A stretch of 64,000 nucleotides of DNA, from contig JACKBU010000026.1 of NCBI GenBank assembly GCA_020634395.1, positions 15,918 to 79,917 of the forward strand. Reading direction: 5' to 3'. The notes under the pieces are model-generated. The model did no database searches. It worked only from the letters and a program-made list of their open reading frames with translations, and had not been told where the DNA came from. Below are positions 56,518 to 64,000 of the stretch, in pieces. Both the position numbers and the translations under genes were made by a program. Positions within the stretch are counted from its first letter, which is position 1. The number at the start of each line of letters is the position of its first letter. The stretch comes from Ardenticatenaceae bacterium. Its GTDB lineage: Bacteria; Chloroflexota; Anaerolineae; Promineifilales; Promineifilaceae.

Positions 56518-58902
56518 ATGGATACCAGACCTTTACGCAGCGTCACGCCGGCAATTGACATCTACATCAAGCTGGCCCAGTATCCCATTCTTTGCGACAA
56601 GATTCGGGTGATGATGCGCCAGGAGTTGTTTCGCCGCGGCATTATTGATCAAACAGAGTTTGAGCAGTTGGTGCGCACGCGGGCCATCGAATCCCAGCGC
56701 CGCGAAGGTCTGCACGATCCGTATGGCCAGGAAGAATCGAGCATCTGGCAGCGCCGCAAGGATCGCGTGCGCGACTTTTTGACGGATGCCTATTTCGCCA
56801 ACAACCTGGGCAGCGGGCTGCTGACGCAGCTGATCGAAGCGGCGCTCATGGACCAGCCAGCGCCCACCCGCAGCGTGGAGCTGACGTTTAACCCGGAGAT
56901 TGCCCCCTGGGAACTGCTGTTCCGCCAGGGTGAAATCTACGAAGCCATGCCGCTGCCTGAACAAGAAAAGGTGAAGCATCATTTGCAAGAGATCAAGGTG
57001 GTGCTGATCAAGCGGCTGATTAGCGACCAACTGCCGTTTATTGGCGTGGCTAAAAATGCCTTCACCATCGCCGATTTGCGCCACATTTATCGCAATCGCA
57101 TTGGCTCTGGCAAGATTGGCGGCAAGGCGGCCGGCATGCTGCTGGCGCGCCGCATCTTGCACCAGCAGGACCCGGAATTGGGGCCGGACATCAGCCATTG
57201 GGTAGACATCCCCGATTCATATTTCATCGGCACAGAGGTTATTTATGATTTTCGGCTGATGAACCGGCTGGATCATTTTATGAATCAGAAGTACCGGCCT
57301 CTGGACGAAATTCGGGACATGTATCCCAAGATCGTGGCGGCCCACCTGGAAGGGGAATTTCCAGAGAACATTGTGGATCAGCTGCGCGAAGTGTTGTCGC
57401 ATCTGGATAATCACCCGATTGTTGTGCGTTCTTCCAGCCTGCTGGAAGACAGCTTTGGGTTTTCGTTTGCCGGTAAATACGAGACGATCTTTTGCCCCAA
57501 CCAGGGTACGCCGGAAGAAAATTTGGCGCACTTGTTGAATGCGATCCGCCGGGTATATGCCAGCACGCTGAACCCGGATGCGATTCTGTACCGGCGTAAG
57601 AATGGCATGATTGATTACGATGAGCGGATGGCGGTATTGATTCAGCCGGTGCAGGGGCATAGAAACGGCCGTTACTTCTTCCCCACCCTCGCCGGCGTCG
57701 GTTTCAGCGAAAATCCTTTCCGCTGGCATCCCAAAATTCGGCGCGAAGATGGCTTCCTGCGCCTCGTTTGGGGCCTCGGCACGCGCGCCGTCACCCGGGT
57801 GGCCAACGATTACCCGCGTATGATCGCCCTCAGCCATCCCCAACTGCGCCCAGAAACCGATACCCAGTCCATTCGCCAATATTCGCAGTGGTTCATCGAC
57901 GTGATCGATCTGGAAGAAAACACCTTCACCAGCCTGCCCATCCAACAAATCTTAGACGCCCACTATCCCGACTTGCGCTTCATCGCTTCCGTGGATAAAG
58001 GCGATTACTTGCAGGAAATGGTGTCAGCGGCTTCGGCCGGAGAGGCCGATCGGTTCGTGCTAACGTTTAACTTTCTAGCGCGCGACCGCAAGTTTGTGCG
58101 GCTGATGCGCACTGCCCTGCGCCGCCTGGAAGATAAATATCAGCGCCCGGTGGACGTGGAATTTACCGTTGACATCATCCCCGATTACCCGTATCCCAAT
58201 TACAAGCTCAATATCTTGCAGTGCCGCCCGCTCAGTCAGCGGGTGCAGGGAGGTATCATCGAGTTCCCCGAGGACGTGTCGGAAGAAGATACCCTGTTCA
58301 CGGCCAATAAACTGGTGCCGGATGGCAAGGCAGAAGGCATTCGCTACATCATCTATGTTGACCCCATATTGTACCGGCGCATGCCCGACCTGGTGGCGAA
58401 GATGGAGTTGGGGCGGGCCATTGGCCGCCTGAACAAGCTCCTGGAGGATGAAGAGTTTATTCTGATTGGACCGGGGCGCTGGGGCAGCGTCAACCTGGAT
58501 TTGGGCGTCCACGTGACCTACGGAGATATTTACAATACGCGTGTTTTGATTGAAGTGGCGGAACCGGCGGAAGGTGCGGGCACGGAGTTTTCCTATGGCA
58601 CGCACTTTTTCCAGGATTTGGTGGAGTCGGGCATTCATTCGCTGGGTTTGGAGATTGGGAATGGGGACGGTTACGGCCGTTTCAACTTCGATTTCTTCCA
58701 CCAGGCGCCCAACGTCCTGTCCGACTTTTCCCCTGGTGATGCCGGCCTGGCTCCCTACTTGCACCTCATCGACCTGCAAACAGTGAACCGCACCAAGCGC
58801 CTCAACATCATCATGGATGGTTCTCTCGACAAAGCCATCGGCTACCTGGCTGAAGGCGACTGGTCACAGACCGATGCCAAAGGGACTGTATCTATTTTTT
58901 AA
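56518..58902 (+). CDS. PEP-synthase-like nucleotide-binding-domain protein, copy 1
   Basis: A 794-residue cytoplasmic protein. Residues about 195-620 resemble the PPDK/PEP synthase N-terminal ATP-binding domain: GSGKIGGKAAGMLLARRIL, PIVVRSSSLLEDSFGFSFAGKYETIF (PEP synthases have V-R-S-S-A-x-x-E-D-x-x-x-x-S-F-A-G-Q), MIDYDERMAVLIQPVQG, and FRLVWGLGTRAV-type segments. The first 190 residues and the C-terminal domain (GPGRWGSVNLDLGVHVTYGDI, YGTHFFQDLVESGI) belong to a related but uncharacterised architecture. I see no phospho-His swivel (G-G-x-T-C/S-H-A) or PEP-binding barrel, so it cannot be a normal PEP synthase. A close paralogue follows directly. Confidence 0.75.
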   Translation: MDTRPLRSVTPAIDIYIKLAQYPILCDKIRVMMRQELFRRGIIDQTEFEQLVRTRAIESQRREGLHDPYGQEESSIWQRRKDRVRDFLTDAYFANNLGSGLLTQLIEAALMDQPAPTRSVELTFNPEIAPWELLFRQGEIYEAMPLPEQEKVKHHLQEIKVVLIKRLISDQLPFIGVAKNAFTIADLRHIYRNRIGSGKIGGKAAGMLLARRILHQQDPELGPDISHWVDIPDSYFIGTEVIYDFRLMNRLDHFMNQKYRPLDEIRDMYPKIVAAHLEGEFPENIVDQLREVLSHLDNHPIVVRSSSLLEDSFGFSFAGKYETIFCPNQGTPEENLAHLLNAIRRVYASTLNPDAILYRRKNGMIDYDERMAVLIQPVQGHRNGRYFFPTLAGVGFSENPFRWHPKIRREDGFLRLVWGLGTRAVTRVANDYPRMIALSHPQLRPETDTQSIRQYSQWFIDVIDLEENTFTSLPIQQILDAHYPDLRFIASVDKGDYLQEMVSAASAGEADRFVLTFNFLARDRKFVRLMRTALRRLEDKYQRPVDVEFTVDIIPDYPYPNYKLNILQCRPLSQRVQGGIIEFPEDVSEEDTLFTANKLVPDGKAEGIRYIIYVDPILYRRMPDLVAKMELGRAIGRLNKLLEDEEFILIGPGRWGSVNLDLGVHVTYGDIYNTRVLIEVAEPAEGAGTEFSYGTHFFQDLVESGIHSLGLEIGNGDGYGRFNFDFFHQAPNVLSDFSPGDAGLAPYLHLIDLQTVNRTKRLNIIMDGSLDKAIGYLAEGDWSQTDAKGTVSIF

Positions 58903-59002
58903 TGGTATGATCTGTTTTTGAATATCCCACATCATCAACTCAGCCATCAACACACCGCGATGACAAACCGTTTTCCCAAATTCCTACTGAACGAGGTGGC
59001 TT

Positions 59003-61384
59003 ATGGAGTACGTAGATGATTTGCGAAGCGTTACGCCGGCAATCGACATTTACATCCGGCTGGCGCAGTACCCCATCTTGTGCGACAAAATCCGGCGGCG
59101 AATGCGCCAGGAGCTTTTCCGGCGCGGCATCATCAGCAAAGAAGATTTCTATAACGAGGTGCGCCAGTTGGCGATTGCCTCGCAGCGGCGCGAAGGTCTC
59201 GTAGACCCTTACTTCCAGGAAGAGACCGTCACCTGGCAAAAGCGCAAAGATCGCGTGCGCGACTTCCACACCGACGCTTACTTTGCCAACAACCTGGGCA
59301 GTTCCCTGCTAACTCAGATCATCGAGGAGGTGCTGGCCGACCAGCCCGCCCCCACGCTTTCCAGCGAACTGACGTTTAACCCGGAGATTGCTCCTTGGGA
59401 GTTGCTCTTCCGCCAGGGCGAGATCTATGAGACCATGACGGGGGAGGAACGGGAAAGAGTCGAGCACCACCTGCGCGAGATAAAAGTTGTGCTGATCAAG
59501 CGTATGATCAGTGACCAGCTTCCCTACATCGGCGTCGCTAAAAAAGTTTTTACCATTGCCGATTTACGCGATATTTATCGGCGGCGGATTGGCAGCGGAA
59601 AAATTGGCGGCAAGGCGGCCGGGATCATGCTGGCTTACAAAATTCTCAAGCAGGATCATCCGGAGTGGGGGCCATACATTGGCGACCAGGTTACCATGCC
59701 GGAATCGTACTTCATCGGCACCGAAGTTATTTACGATTTTTACCTGATCAATAATCTGGCCGATTTTATGAACCAGAAGTATCGCTCGCTGGAAGAGACC
59801 CAGATGGAGTATCCCGAGATCAGAGCAGCCCACCAGACGGCCGTGCTGCCCGAGGAAGCCGTGGAAGGGTTAGAGGAGCTTTTGGCAGAGATGGGCAACA
59901 GCCCCATCATTGTGCGCTCATCGAGCTTGCTGGAAGATAATTTCGGCACGGCCTTTGCCGGAAAATACGACAGTTATTTTTGTCCCAACCAGGGAACGCT
60001 GGAAGAAAACCTGGAAGCGCTGATCGACGCCGTTAAGCGTGTTTTTGCCTGTACCCTGAACCCGGACGCGCTGTTGTACCGGGGCCAGCACGGCATGATC
60101 GATTATGACGAGCGTATGGGCGTGCTTTTGCAGCGGGTGGAGGGCGAGGCATACGGCCGTTACTACTTCCCGCCTCTTGCCGGCGTTGGTTTCAGCCAAA
60201 ACCCCTATCGCTGGAACCCGCGCCTGCGCCGCGAAGACGGCTTCCTGCGGTTGGTCTGGGGTCTAGGAACCCGTGCTGTCGACCGCGTAGACAAAGACTA
60301 CCCGCGCATGATCGGCCTCAGCCACCCGCAGCTGCGCCCAGAAACGACGGCCGCCGCCATACGCCAGCATTCCCAGTGGTACATCGACCTGGTCGACATC
60401 GTCGATAACGAATTCAAAAGCCTGCCCATACGGGAAGTATTGGACGAAGACTATCCCCATCTGCGCACCATTGCTTCTGTAGACGAAGGCGATTATTTCC
60501 AGGCCATCGTTTCCTCCGCCTCGTTGGAAGGCAAGAATAAGCTGGTTCTGACGTTCAACAATCTGACCAAAGACCAGAAGTTCATCAACTTGATGATCAA
60601 CGTCTTGAACCGGCTGGAAAAGGTGTACGGCACACCGGTAGACATTGAGTTTGCTGTGCAAATCGAGCCGGGCTACCCACATTCCCACTACAAACTGAGC
60701 ATTCTCCAATGCCGCCCACTCAGCCAGCGCCACGAGCACGGCACGGTCCGTATTCCGCCCGACATTCCGCGCGAAGACATTCTTTTTACCGCCCACAAGC
60801 TTATCCCAGATGGTCAGGCCGAAGGCATCCGCTACGTCGTGTTTGTCGACCCTGAGAAATACCGCGAAATCCCCGACCAGACAACGAAGCTGGAATTAGG
60901 GCGAGTGGTTGGCCGCCTCAACCAGATTCTAGCCGATGAGCGGTTTATTTTGATGGGGCCGGGTCGTTGGGGCAGCGCCAACCTGGATCTCGGCGTGCGC
61001 GTGACCTACGCGGACATTCACAACACCCTGGTGCTCATCGAAATCGGCGTGCCGCAGGATGGGCAGATGCCGGAGCTTTCTTATGGCACGCACTTTTTAC
61101 AAGATTTGGTGGAAGCGGGGATTTTTTCTTTGCCACTGCACCTGGGAAGCGGACACGGCCGTTTCGATTGGGACTTCTTCCGCAACTCGCCCAACAGCCT
61201 GGCCGACCTCTCCCCCGCTGACGCCAGTCTCAGCGAATACCTGCGCGTGATTGACCTGGCGGCCACCTCTGGCAACCGCCGCCTGAAAATTATGATGGAT
61301 GGGGAGAATGACGAAGCGGTGGGCTTTCTCGTGGAAGGTAACTGGAGCCTGAACGGCAAAGAAGGCACGCTTTCCACCTTTTAG
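59003..61384 (+). CDS. PEP-synthase-like nucleotide-binding-domain protein, copy 2
   Basis: A 793-residue paralogue of the preceding gene, colinear from end to end: RSVTPAIDIYIRLAQYPILCDKIR near the N terminus, GSGKIGGKAAGIMLAYKIL, IIVRSSSLLEDNFGTAFAGKYDSYF, FLRLVWGLGTRAVDRV, GPGRWGSANLDLGVRVTYADI, and LSYGTHFLQDLVEAGI. The two share long identical stretches, so they come from a tandem duplication. Motifs of the ATP-binding domain are kept in both copies, which argues for two active, perhaps heteromeric, proteins. GAGGTGG lies 5 nt before ATG 59003; the 100-nt gap shows no terminator. It is convergent with the tRNA nucleotidyltransferase gene. The phosphoryl acceptor or ligand is unknown. Confidence 0.75.
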   Translation: MEYVDDLRSVTPAIDIYIRLAQYPILCDKIRRRMRQELFRRGIISKEDFYNEVRQLAIASQRREGLVDPYFQEETVTWQKRKDRVRDFHTDAYFANNLGSSLLTQIIEEVLADQPAPTLSSELTFNPEIAPWELLFRQGEIYETMTGEERERVEHHLREIKVVLIKRMISDQLPYIGVAKKVFTIADLRDIYRRRIGSGKIGGKAAGIMLAYKILKQDHPEWGPYIGDQVTMPESYFIGTEVIYDFYLINNLADFMNQKYRSLEETQMEYPEIRAAHQTAVLPEEAVEGLEELLAEMGNSPIIVRSSSLLEDNFGTAFAGKYDSYFCPNQGTLEENLEALIDAVKRVFACTLNPDALLYRGQHGMIDYDERMGVLLQRVEGEAYGRYYFPPLAGVGFSQNPYRWNPRLRREDGFLRLVWGLGTRAVDRVDKDYPRMIGLSHPQLRPETTAAAIRQHSQWYIDLVDIVDNEFKSLPIREVLDEDYPHLRTIASVDEGDYFQAIVSSASLEGKNKLVLTFNNLTKDQKFINLMINVLNRLEKVYGTPVDIEFAVQIEPGYPHSHYKLSILQCRPLSQRHEHGTVRIPPDIPREDILFTAHKLIPDGQAEGIRYVVFVDPEKYREIPDQTTKLELGRVVGRLNQILADERFILMGPGRWGSANLDLGVRVTYADIHNTLVLIEIGVPQDGQMPELSYGTHFLQDLVEAGIFSLPLHLGSGHGRFDWDFFRNSPNSLADLSPADASLSEYLRVIDLAATSGNRRLKIMMDGENDEAVGFLVEGNWSLNGKEGTLSTF

Positions 61385-61410
61385 GGCGGTTAGCGCGTCA
61401 TTTTTACCCG

Positions 61411-64000
61411 TTACTCGCTGCCTGCGGCCAGTTCGGCTAATAAAGCCCGCTCTTCGGCTTCGCTGCTCACCTCGCCGTCCAGGCGGGCGGCCAGCAAGCG
61501 ATCCAGGATGACAGCAAACTGCGGTCCCGGTTTCAGTCCCAGCCGGCGCAAATCGTCGCCGGACACGGCCGTTTCCACCAATCGCCCTTCCCGATAGTAC
61601 CATTCCAACCAACCGATCGCCGTTTCATCCGTCAGCGCGGCCCGGGCCGTGAGCAGTACGCGGGGCAGAAACGGCCGTAACGCAAACGTCACCTCGCTCC
61701 GCGACGGATCATCTGGCAGGGCGTGCAGTACTTCTAGCAGGCGCGCTACCGCCGCCACGTCCTCGCGCGTCGCTTTACGCACGCGCAGACGCCCCATCAC
61801 GGCCGTGCGCTCGCTGGGCTCCAGCGGCAAAATCCACAGCGCAAAGTACAAAAATGCCGGTGTTTCATCCGAAAGCGCCTTGCGCCAGGCCGGATCGGCC
61901 AGAATGTCTGGCACGCGCGCGTACGCCGCCGCCATGTCCATATTCCAGCGCAAGGCCGGGTGAATGTGCATCATCACATCCATATCCCACAAGCGCGCCA
62001 TAACGGCCGCCGGAACCTGTTCCCGAAACGCCAACTCTAGCTCGTGGCGGATGCGGTCGCCCGTCACCCGGTCTAGCATGGAAAGGCCGTCGCTCAGCAG
62101 TTCGGCTGTGCGCGGCTCGATGGCAAATTTGAGCCGCTGCTCATAGCGCACGGCCCGCAAAATGCGCGTGGGATCGTCAATAAAGCTGAGACTGTGCAGC
62201 ACCCGCACCAACCCCTGCTGCAAATCGCGCCGTCCGCCGTAAAAATCCAGCAGTTCACCCAGATGTGCGCCGTCCAGCCGCACAGCCAGCGTGTTGATGG
62301 TGAAATCGCGCCGGTGCAGGTCCAATTTAATGGAGCCGCGCTCCACCTGCGGTAACGCCGACGGCTCTTTGTAAAACTCGGTTCGCGCGGTTACAAAATC
62401 GATGGATGCAGGCAGAGTCAGGCCGGTGACGGCCGTCCAGCCGCCGTCCGCCGCTGCATGCAGCTCCTGCACCTGCTGCCAGATTTCCGCCGTGATGAAC
62501 CATTTGCCGGTGCCAAAGCGGCGATGCGTGTGGACCTCACCGCCAAACTGGGCCTGTAACTTTTTCACCAGAGCGATACCGTCGCCTTCTACCACCATGT
62601 CCAGGTCGGTCGGCGCGTAGCCCAGCAGCATGTCGCGCACTAACCCGCCCACAAAGTACAAAGGCATGTCCAGGTCATCGGCGGCGGCGCTGACGGCCAG
62701 CACCATGCCCCACAGCGGTGGAGCCAGGGCATCGCGCAGCAGGCGTTTCATATCCGGTTCTGCGGAATCTGGCGATGGTTGGAAGAGAAAGTTGAGCAAA
62801 TCGGTGCGTGTCACGATGCCGATAGGATGCCCGCCACCTTCGGCCACGACCGGGATTTGGCCCCAGCCCTCGTCCAGCATCAACTGCTGCACGCGCTCCA
62901 CGGAATCAGACGGCCGTACCGTGACGTTGCCTTCCTTCATCACCCGCGCCACGCGGAAGCGCCCCAGATCGTGGCTGATGGCCCGATCGACGCCGCGCCG
63001 GGTGAGCAGGCCCACCACCTGTCGCGTTTCCGGATCCACCACCGGATAGCCTTCGTGGCCGAAGCGCTGCATCAACATGGCCGCATCGGTCACACTGGTC
63101 TCCGGGTCCAGGGTTTGCACGCCGTAGGACATGATTTGCGCCACCCGGGCCATCGGCTCAATGGCACGCGGCAGCAAGGTATTGAGTTCGGCGCTCACGT
63201 CGGCCAACGGCCGTCCCACGATCATCGCGGCTGCGGCGCGGCTGTGGCCCCCGCCGCCGAGCGCGCGGGCTACTTCGGCCACATCTATGGCGTCGCGGCT
63301 GCTGCGGGCGACCAACTGCACATCGTTGCCCAGTTCGACCAGCGCAAACAACGCGGCCGGCGACAGCGCATCTCGCAGGCGGTGCACCACCGACGAGATT
63401 TCGTCGTCGAAGCCGGATGGGGCGGGTGCCGCGGCCACAACGATGTTTTGCCCGTGAACGCGCTGCCACTGAGCAGCAGCCTGCAGCCGGTCGTAAAGCT
63501 CACGCTGCACGGCCGTTAGGGGAATATTCAAAAAACGCCGCACGACAGGCAGCTGCGCGCCCTGTTCCAGCAGCCAGGAGGCCGCCCGCGCATCGCGGCT
63601 GGTGGTCGTGTCATAGGTCAGCGAGCCGGTGTCTTCGTAAATGCCCAGCAGCAGCAGCGTGGCTTCTTCGTTGGCCACGGTCAGGCCCGAGGCCTGTAAG
63701 TGTTCCACCAACAGCGTCGTTGTGGCACCTACGGCTTCCACCTGGTAGGTCCACTCCTCGTGGGCGTCATGGTCGACGTGGTGGTCGATCACCCGCACTT
63801 TGGGATTTTTACTCAGACCACGCACGCTGGCGATAGACTGCGTGTCCACCAGAAGCACCTCGTCCACGCGCCGTTTCTGCCAATCCTGTGCGCGGGTGTA
63901 AGGCAGCGTGTCCCAATACAACGTCAGGAACTGCTGGACGTTGCGGTTAACCCGCCGTGGCAGCAGCGGGATAGCGTCCGGGTACAGCCTGTACGCTCCC
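61411..64000 (-). CDS. tRNA nucleotidyltransferase with DHH and CBS domains (5' end outside window)
   Basis: At least 862 residues; the frame stays open to the window edge (GAYRLYPDAIPLLPRRVNRN precedes the TTG at 63921). The domain order is DHH phosphoesterase-like (VIDHHVDHDAHEEW, then GGGGHSRAAAAMI of DHHA1), and two CBS domains (IMSYGVQTLDPETSVTDAAMLM; VMKEGNVTVRPSDSVERV). A class II poly(A)-polymerase head follows (YFVGGLVRDMLLGYAPTDLDMVVEGDG with the catalytic D-x-D, and RRDFTINTLAVRL), then an RNA-binding helical tail (DDPTRILRAVRYEQRLKF). The same DHH-CBS-PAP order is known from A-adding enzymes of deep-branching bacteria, where C- and A-addition are split. Which bases this one adds is open. 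tRNA-Ser in this window lacks an encoded CCA. Confidence 0.9.
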   Translation of the reverse strand, partial: GAYRLYPDAIPLLPRRVNRNVQQFLTLYWDTLPYTRAQDWQKRRVDEVLLVDTQSIASVRGLSKNPKVRVIDHHVDHDAHEEWTYQVEAVGATTTLLVEHLQASGLTVANEEATLLLLGIYEDTGSLTYDTTTSRDARAASWLLEQGAQLPVVRRFLNIPLTAVQRELYDRLQAAAQWQRVHGQNIVVAAAPAPSGFDDEISSVVHRLRDALSPAALFALVELGNDVQLVARSSRDAIDVAEVARALGGGGHSRAAAAMIVGRPLADVSAELNTLLPRAIEPMARVAQIMSYGVQTLDPETSVTDAAMLMQRFGHEGYPVVDPETRQVVGLLTRRGVDRAISHDLGRFRVARVMKEGNVTVRPSDSVERVQQLMLDEGWGQIPVVAEGGGHPIGIVTRTDLLNFLFQPSPDSAEPDMKRLLRDALAPPLWGMVLAVSAAADDLDMPLYFVGGLVRDMLLGYAPTDLDMVVEGDGIALVKKLQAQFGGEVHTHRRFGTGKWFITAEIWQQVQELHAAADGGWTAVTGLTLPASIDFVTARTEFYKEPSALPQVERGSIKLDLHRRDFTINTLAVRLDGAHLGELLDFYGGRRDLQQGLVRVLHSLSFIDDPTRILRAVRYEQRLKFAIEPRTAELLSDGLSMLDRVTGDRIRHELELAFREQVPAAVMARLWDMDVMMHIHPALRWNMDMAAAYARVPDILADPAWRKALSDETPAFLYFALWILPLEPSERTAVMGRLRVRKATREDVAAVARLLEVLHALPDDPSRSEVTFALRPFLPRVLLTARAALTDETAIGWLEWYYREGRLVETAVSGDDLRRLGLKPGPQFAVILDRLLAARLDGEVSSEAEERALLAELAAGSE

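Larger units (their letters stand above)
62..63516. repeat. Dispersed palindrome ACGGCCGT, about 135 copies
   Basis: The 8-nt palindrome was counted by eye at about 135 sites (possible error of several), first at 62-69 and last at 63509-63516, a mean spacing near 470 bp. Base composition predicts one or two. Many copies extend to AACGGCCGTT. It lies in genes on both strands and between genes. In coding DNA it occupies all frames, giving T-A-V (27394-27401), H-G-R (27437-27444) and x-R-P-x (30733-30740; 43985-43992), often at conserved residues. Confidence 0.9.

Noticed and set aside
56518..61384. Calling the two genes ppsA (PEP synthase)
   Set aside because: The phospho-histidine and PEP-binding domains are missing; only the nucleotide-binding portion is similar.
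1..64000. ACGGCCGT as a transcription-factor operator
   Set aside because: Copies lie mostly inside coding regions in every frame with no preference for promoters, so a conventional operator role does not fit.

Overview
The window looks like chromosomal DNA (G+C somewhat above 50%) from a member of the Chloroflexota, probably Anaerolineae or a close relative. This is inferred from gene content and protein style: lipoproteins with Pro/Thr or repeated VEVTRLI linkers, an ABC-2/SpoIIM fusion permease, a lone SARP-type regulator, a large pyruvate:ferredoxin oxidoreductase followed by a dihydroorotate-dehydrogenase-like gene, and Ccm-type cytochrome c maturation. I see no prophage, insertion sequence, rRNA or CRISPR array. 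There is one tRNA, Ser(CGA).

Layout. 0-2 kb: the tail of a molybdopterin oxidoreductase, then nuoN with a strong terminator. 1.9-8.4 kb (minus strand): DUF72 protein and CtaA heme A synthase; a SARP-like regulator; FtsK translocase; a three-domain S1 protein behind a near-perfect sigma70 promoter. 8.6-10.8 kb (plus): BirA, a small membrane protein, an EcsC-like protein. 10.8-21.8 kb (minus): MFS transporter, two overlapping glycosyltransferases, an orphan PhnD-like lipoprotein, a FlgD/Ig-type surface protein, an ABC-2/SpoIIM exporter with its ATPase, and a pgsA-type phosphatidyltransferase coupled to an unusual Lgt. 22.2-31.8 kb (plus): nifJ and its partner, UspA, a DUF4097-like protein, trpF, Nudix, trpB. 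31.8-35.9 kb (minus): an operon of HerA-like ATPase, a small helical protein and a PLD-family protein. 36-44.6 kb: SH3b protein, methyltransferase, DnaQ-DinG helicase, PPC-repeat lipoprotein, FabF. 44.6-49.8 kb (minus): heme/cytochrome c biogenesis operon ccmABCD-ccdA-tlpA-DUF2085. 50-56.4 kb: membrane protein, tRNA-Ser, DUF1684, phosphodiester glycosidase, DUF2344, nitroreductase, LysM/M23 lipoprotein, HIT protein. 56.5-61.4 kb: a tandem pair of truncated PEP-synthase-like proteins. 61.4 kb to the end: a DHH-CBS-poly(A)-polymerase-type tRNA nucleotidyltransferase.

Most of the genes are housekeeping. Respiration and heme/cytochrome biogenesis (nuoN, ctaA, ccm/ccd) suggest an organism that respires, while PFOR gives pyruvate-ferredoxin chemistry. 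Lgt serves the several lipoproteins encoded here.

The most striking signal is not a gene. The palindrome ACGGCCGT occurs about 135 times by hand count (about one per 470 bp), against one or two expected. It lies in all reading frames and in intergenic DNA, and behaves like the HIP1 element of cyanobacteria. It is nearly absent from the nifJ block and from ccdA-ccmDC. Alongside it are tandem 7-nt and 8-nt degenerate repeats resembling cyanobacterial STRR sequences, at gene ends, beside the tRNA, and once inside an ORF.
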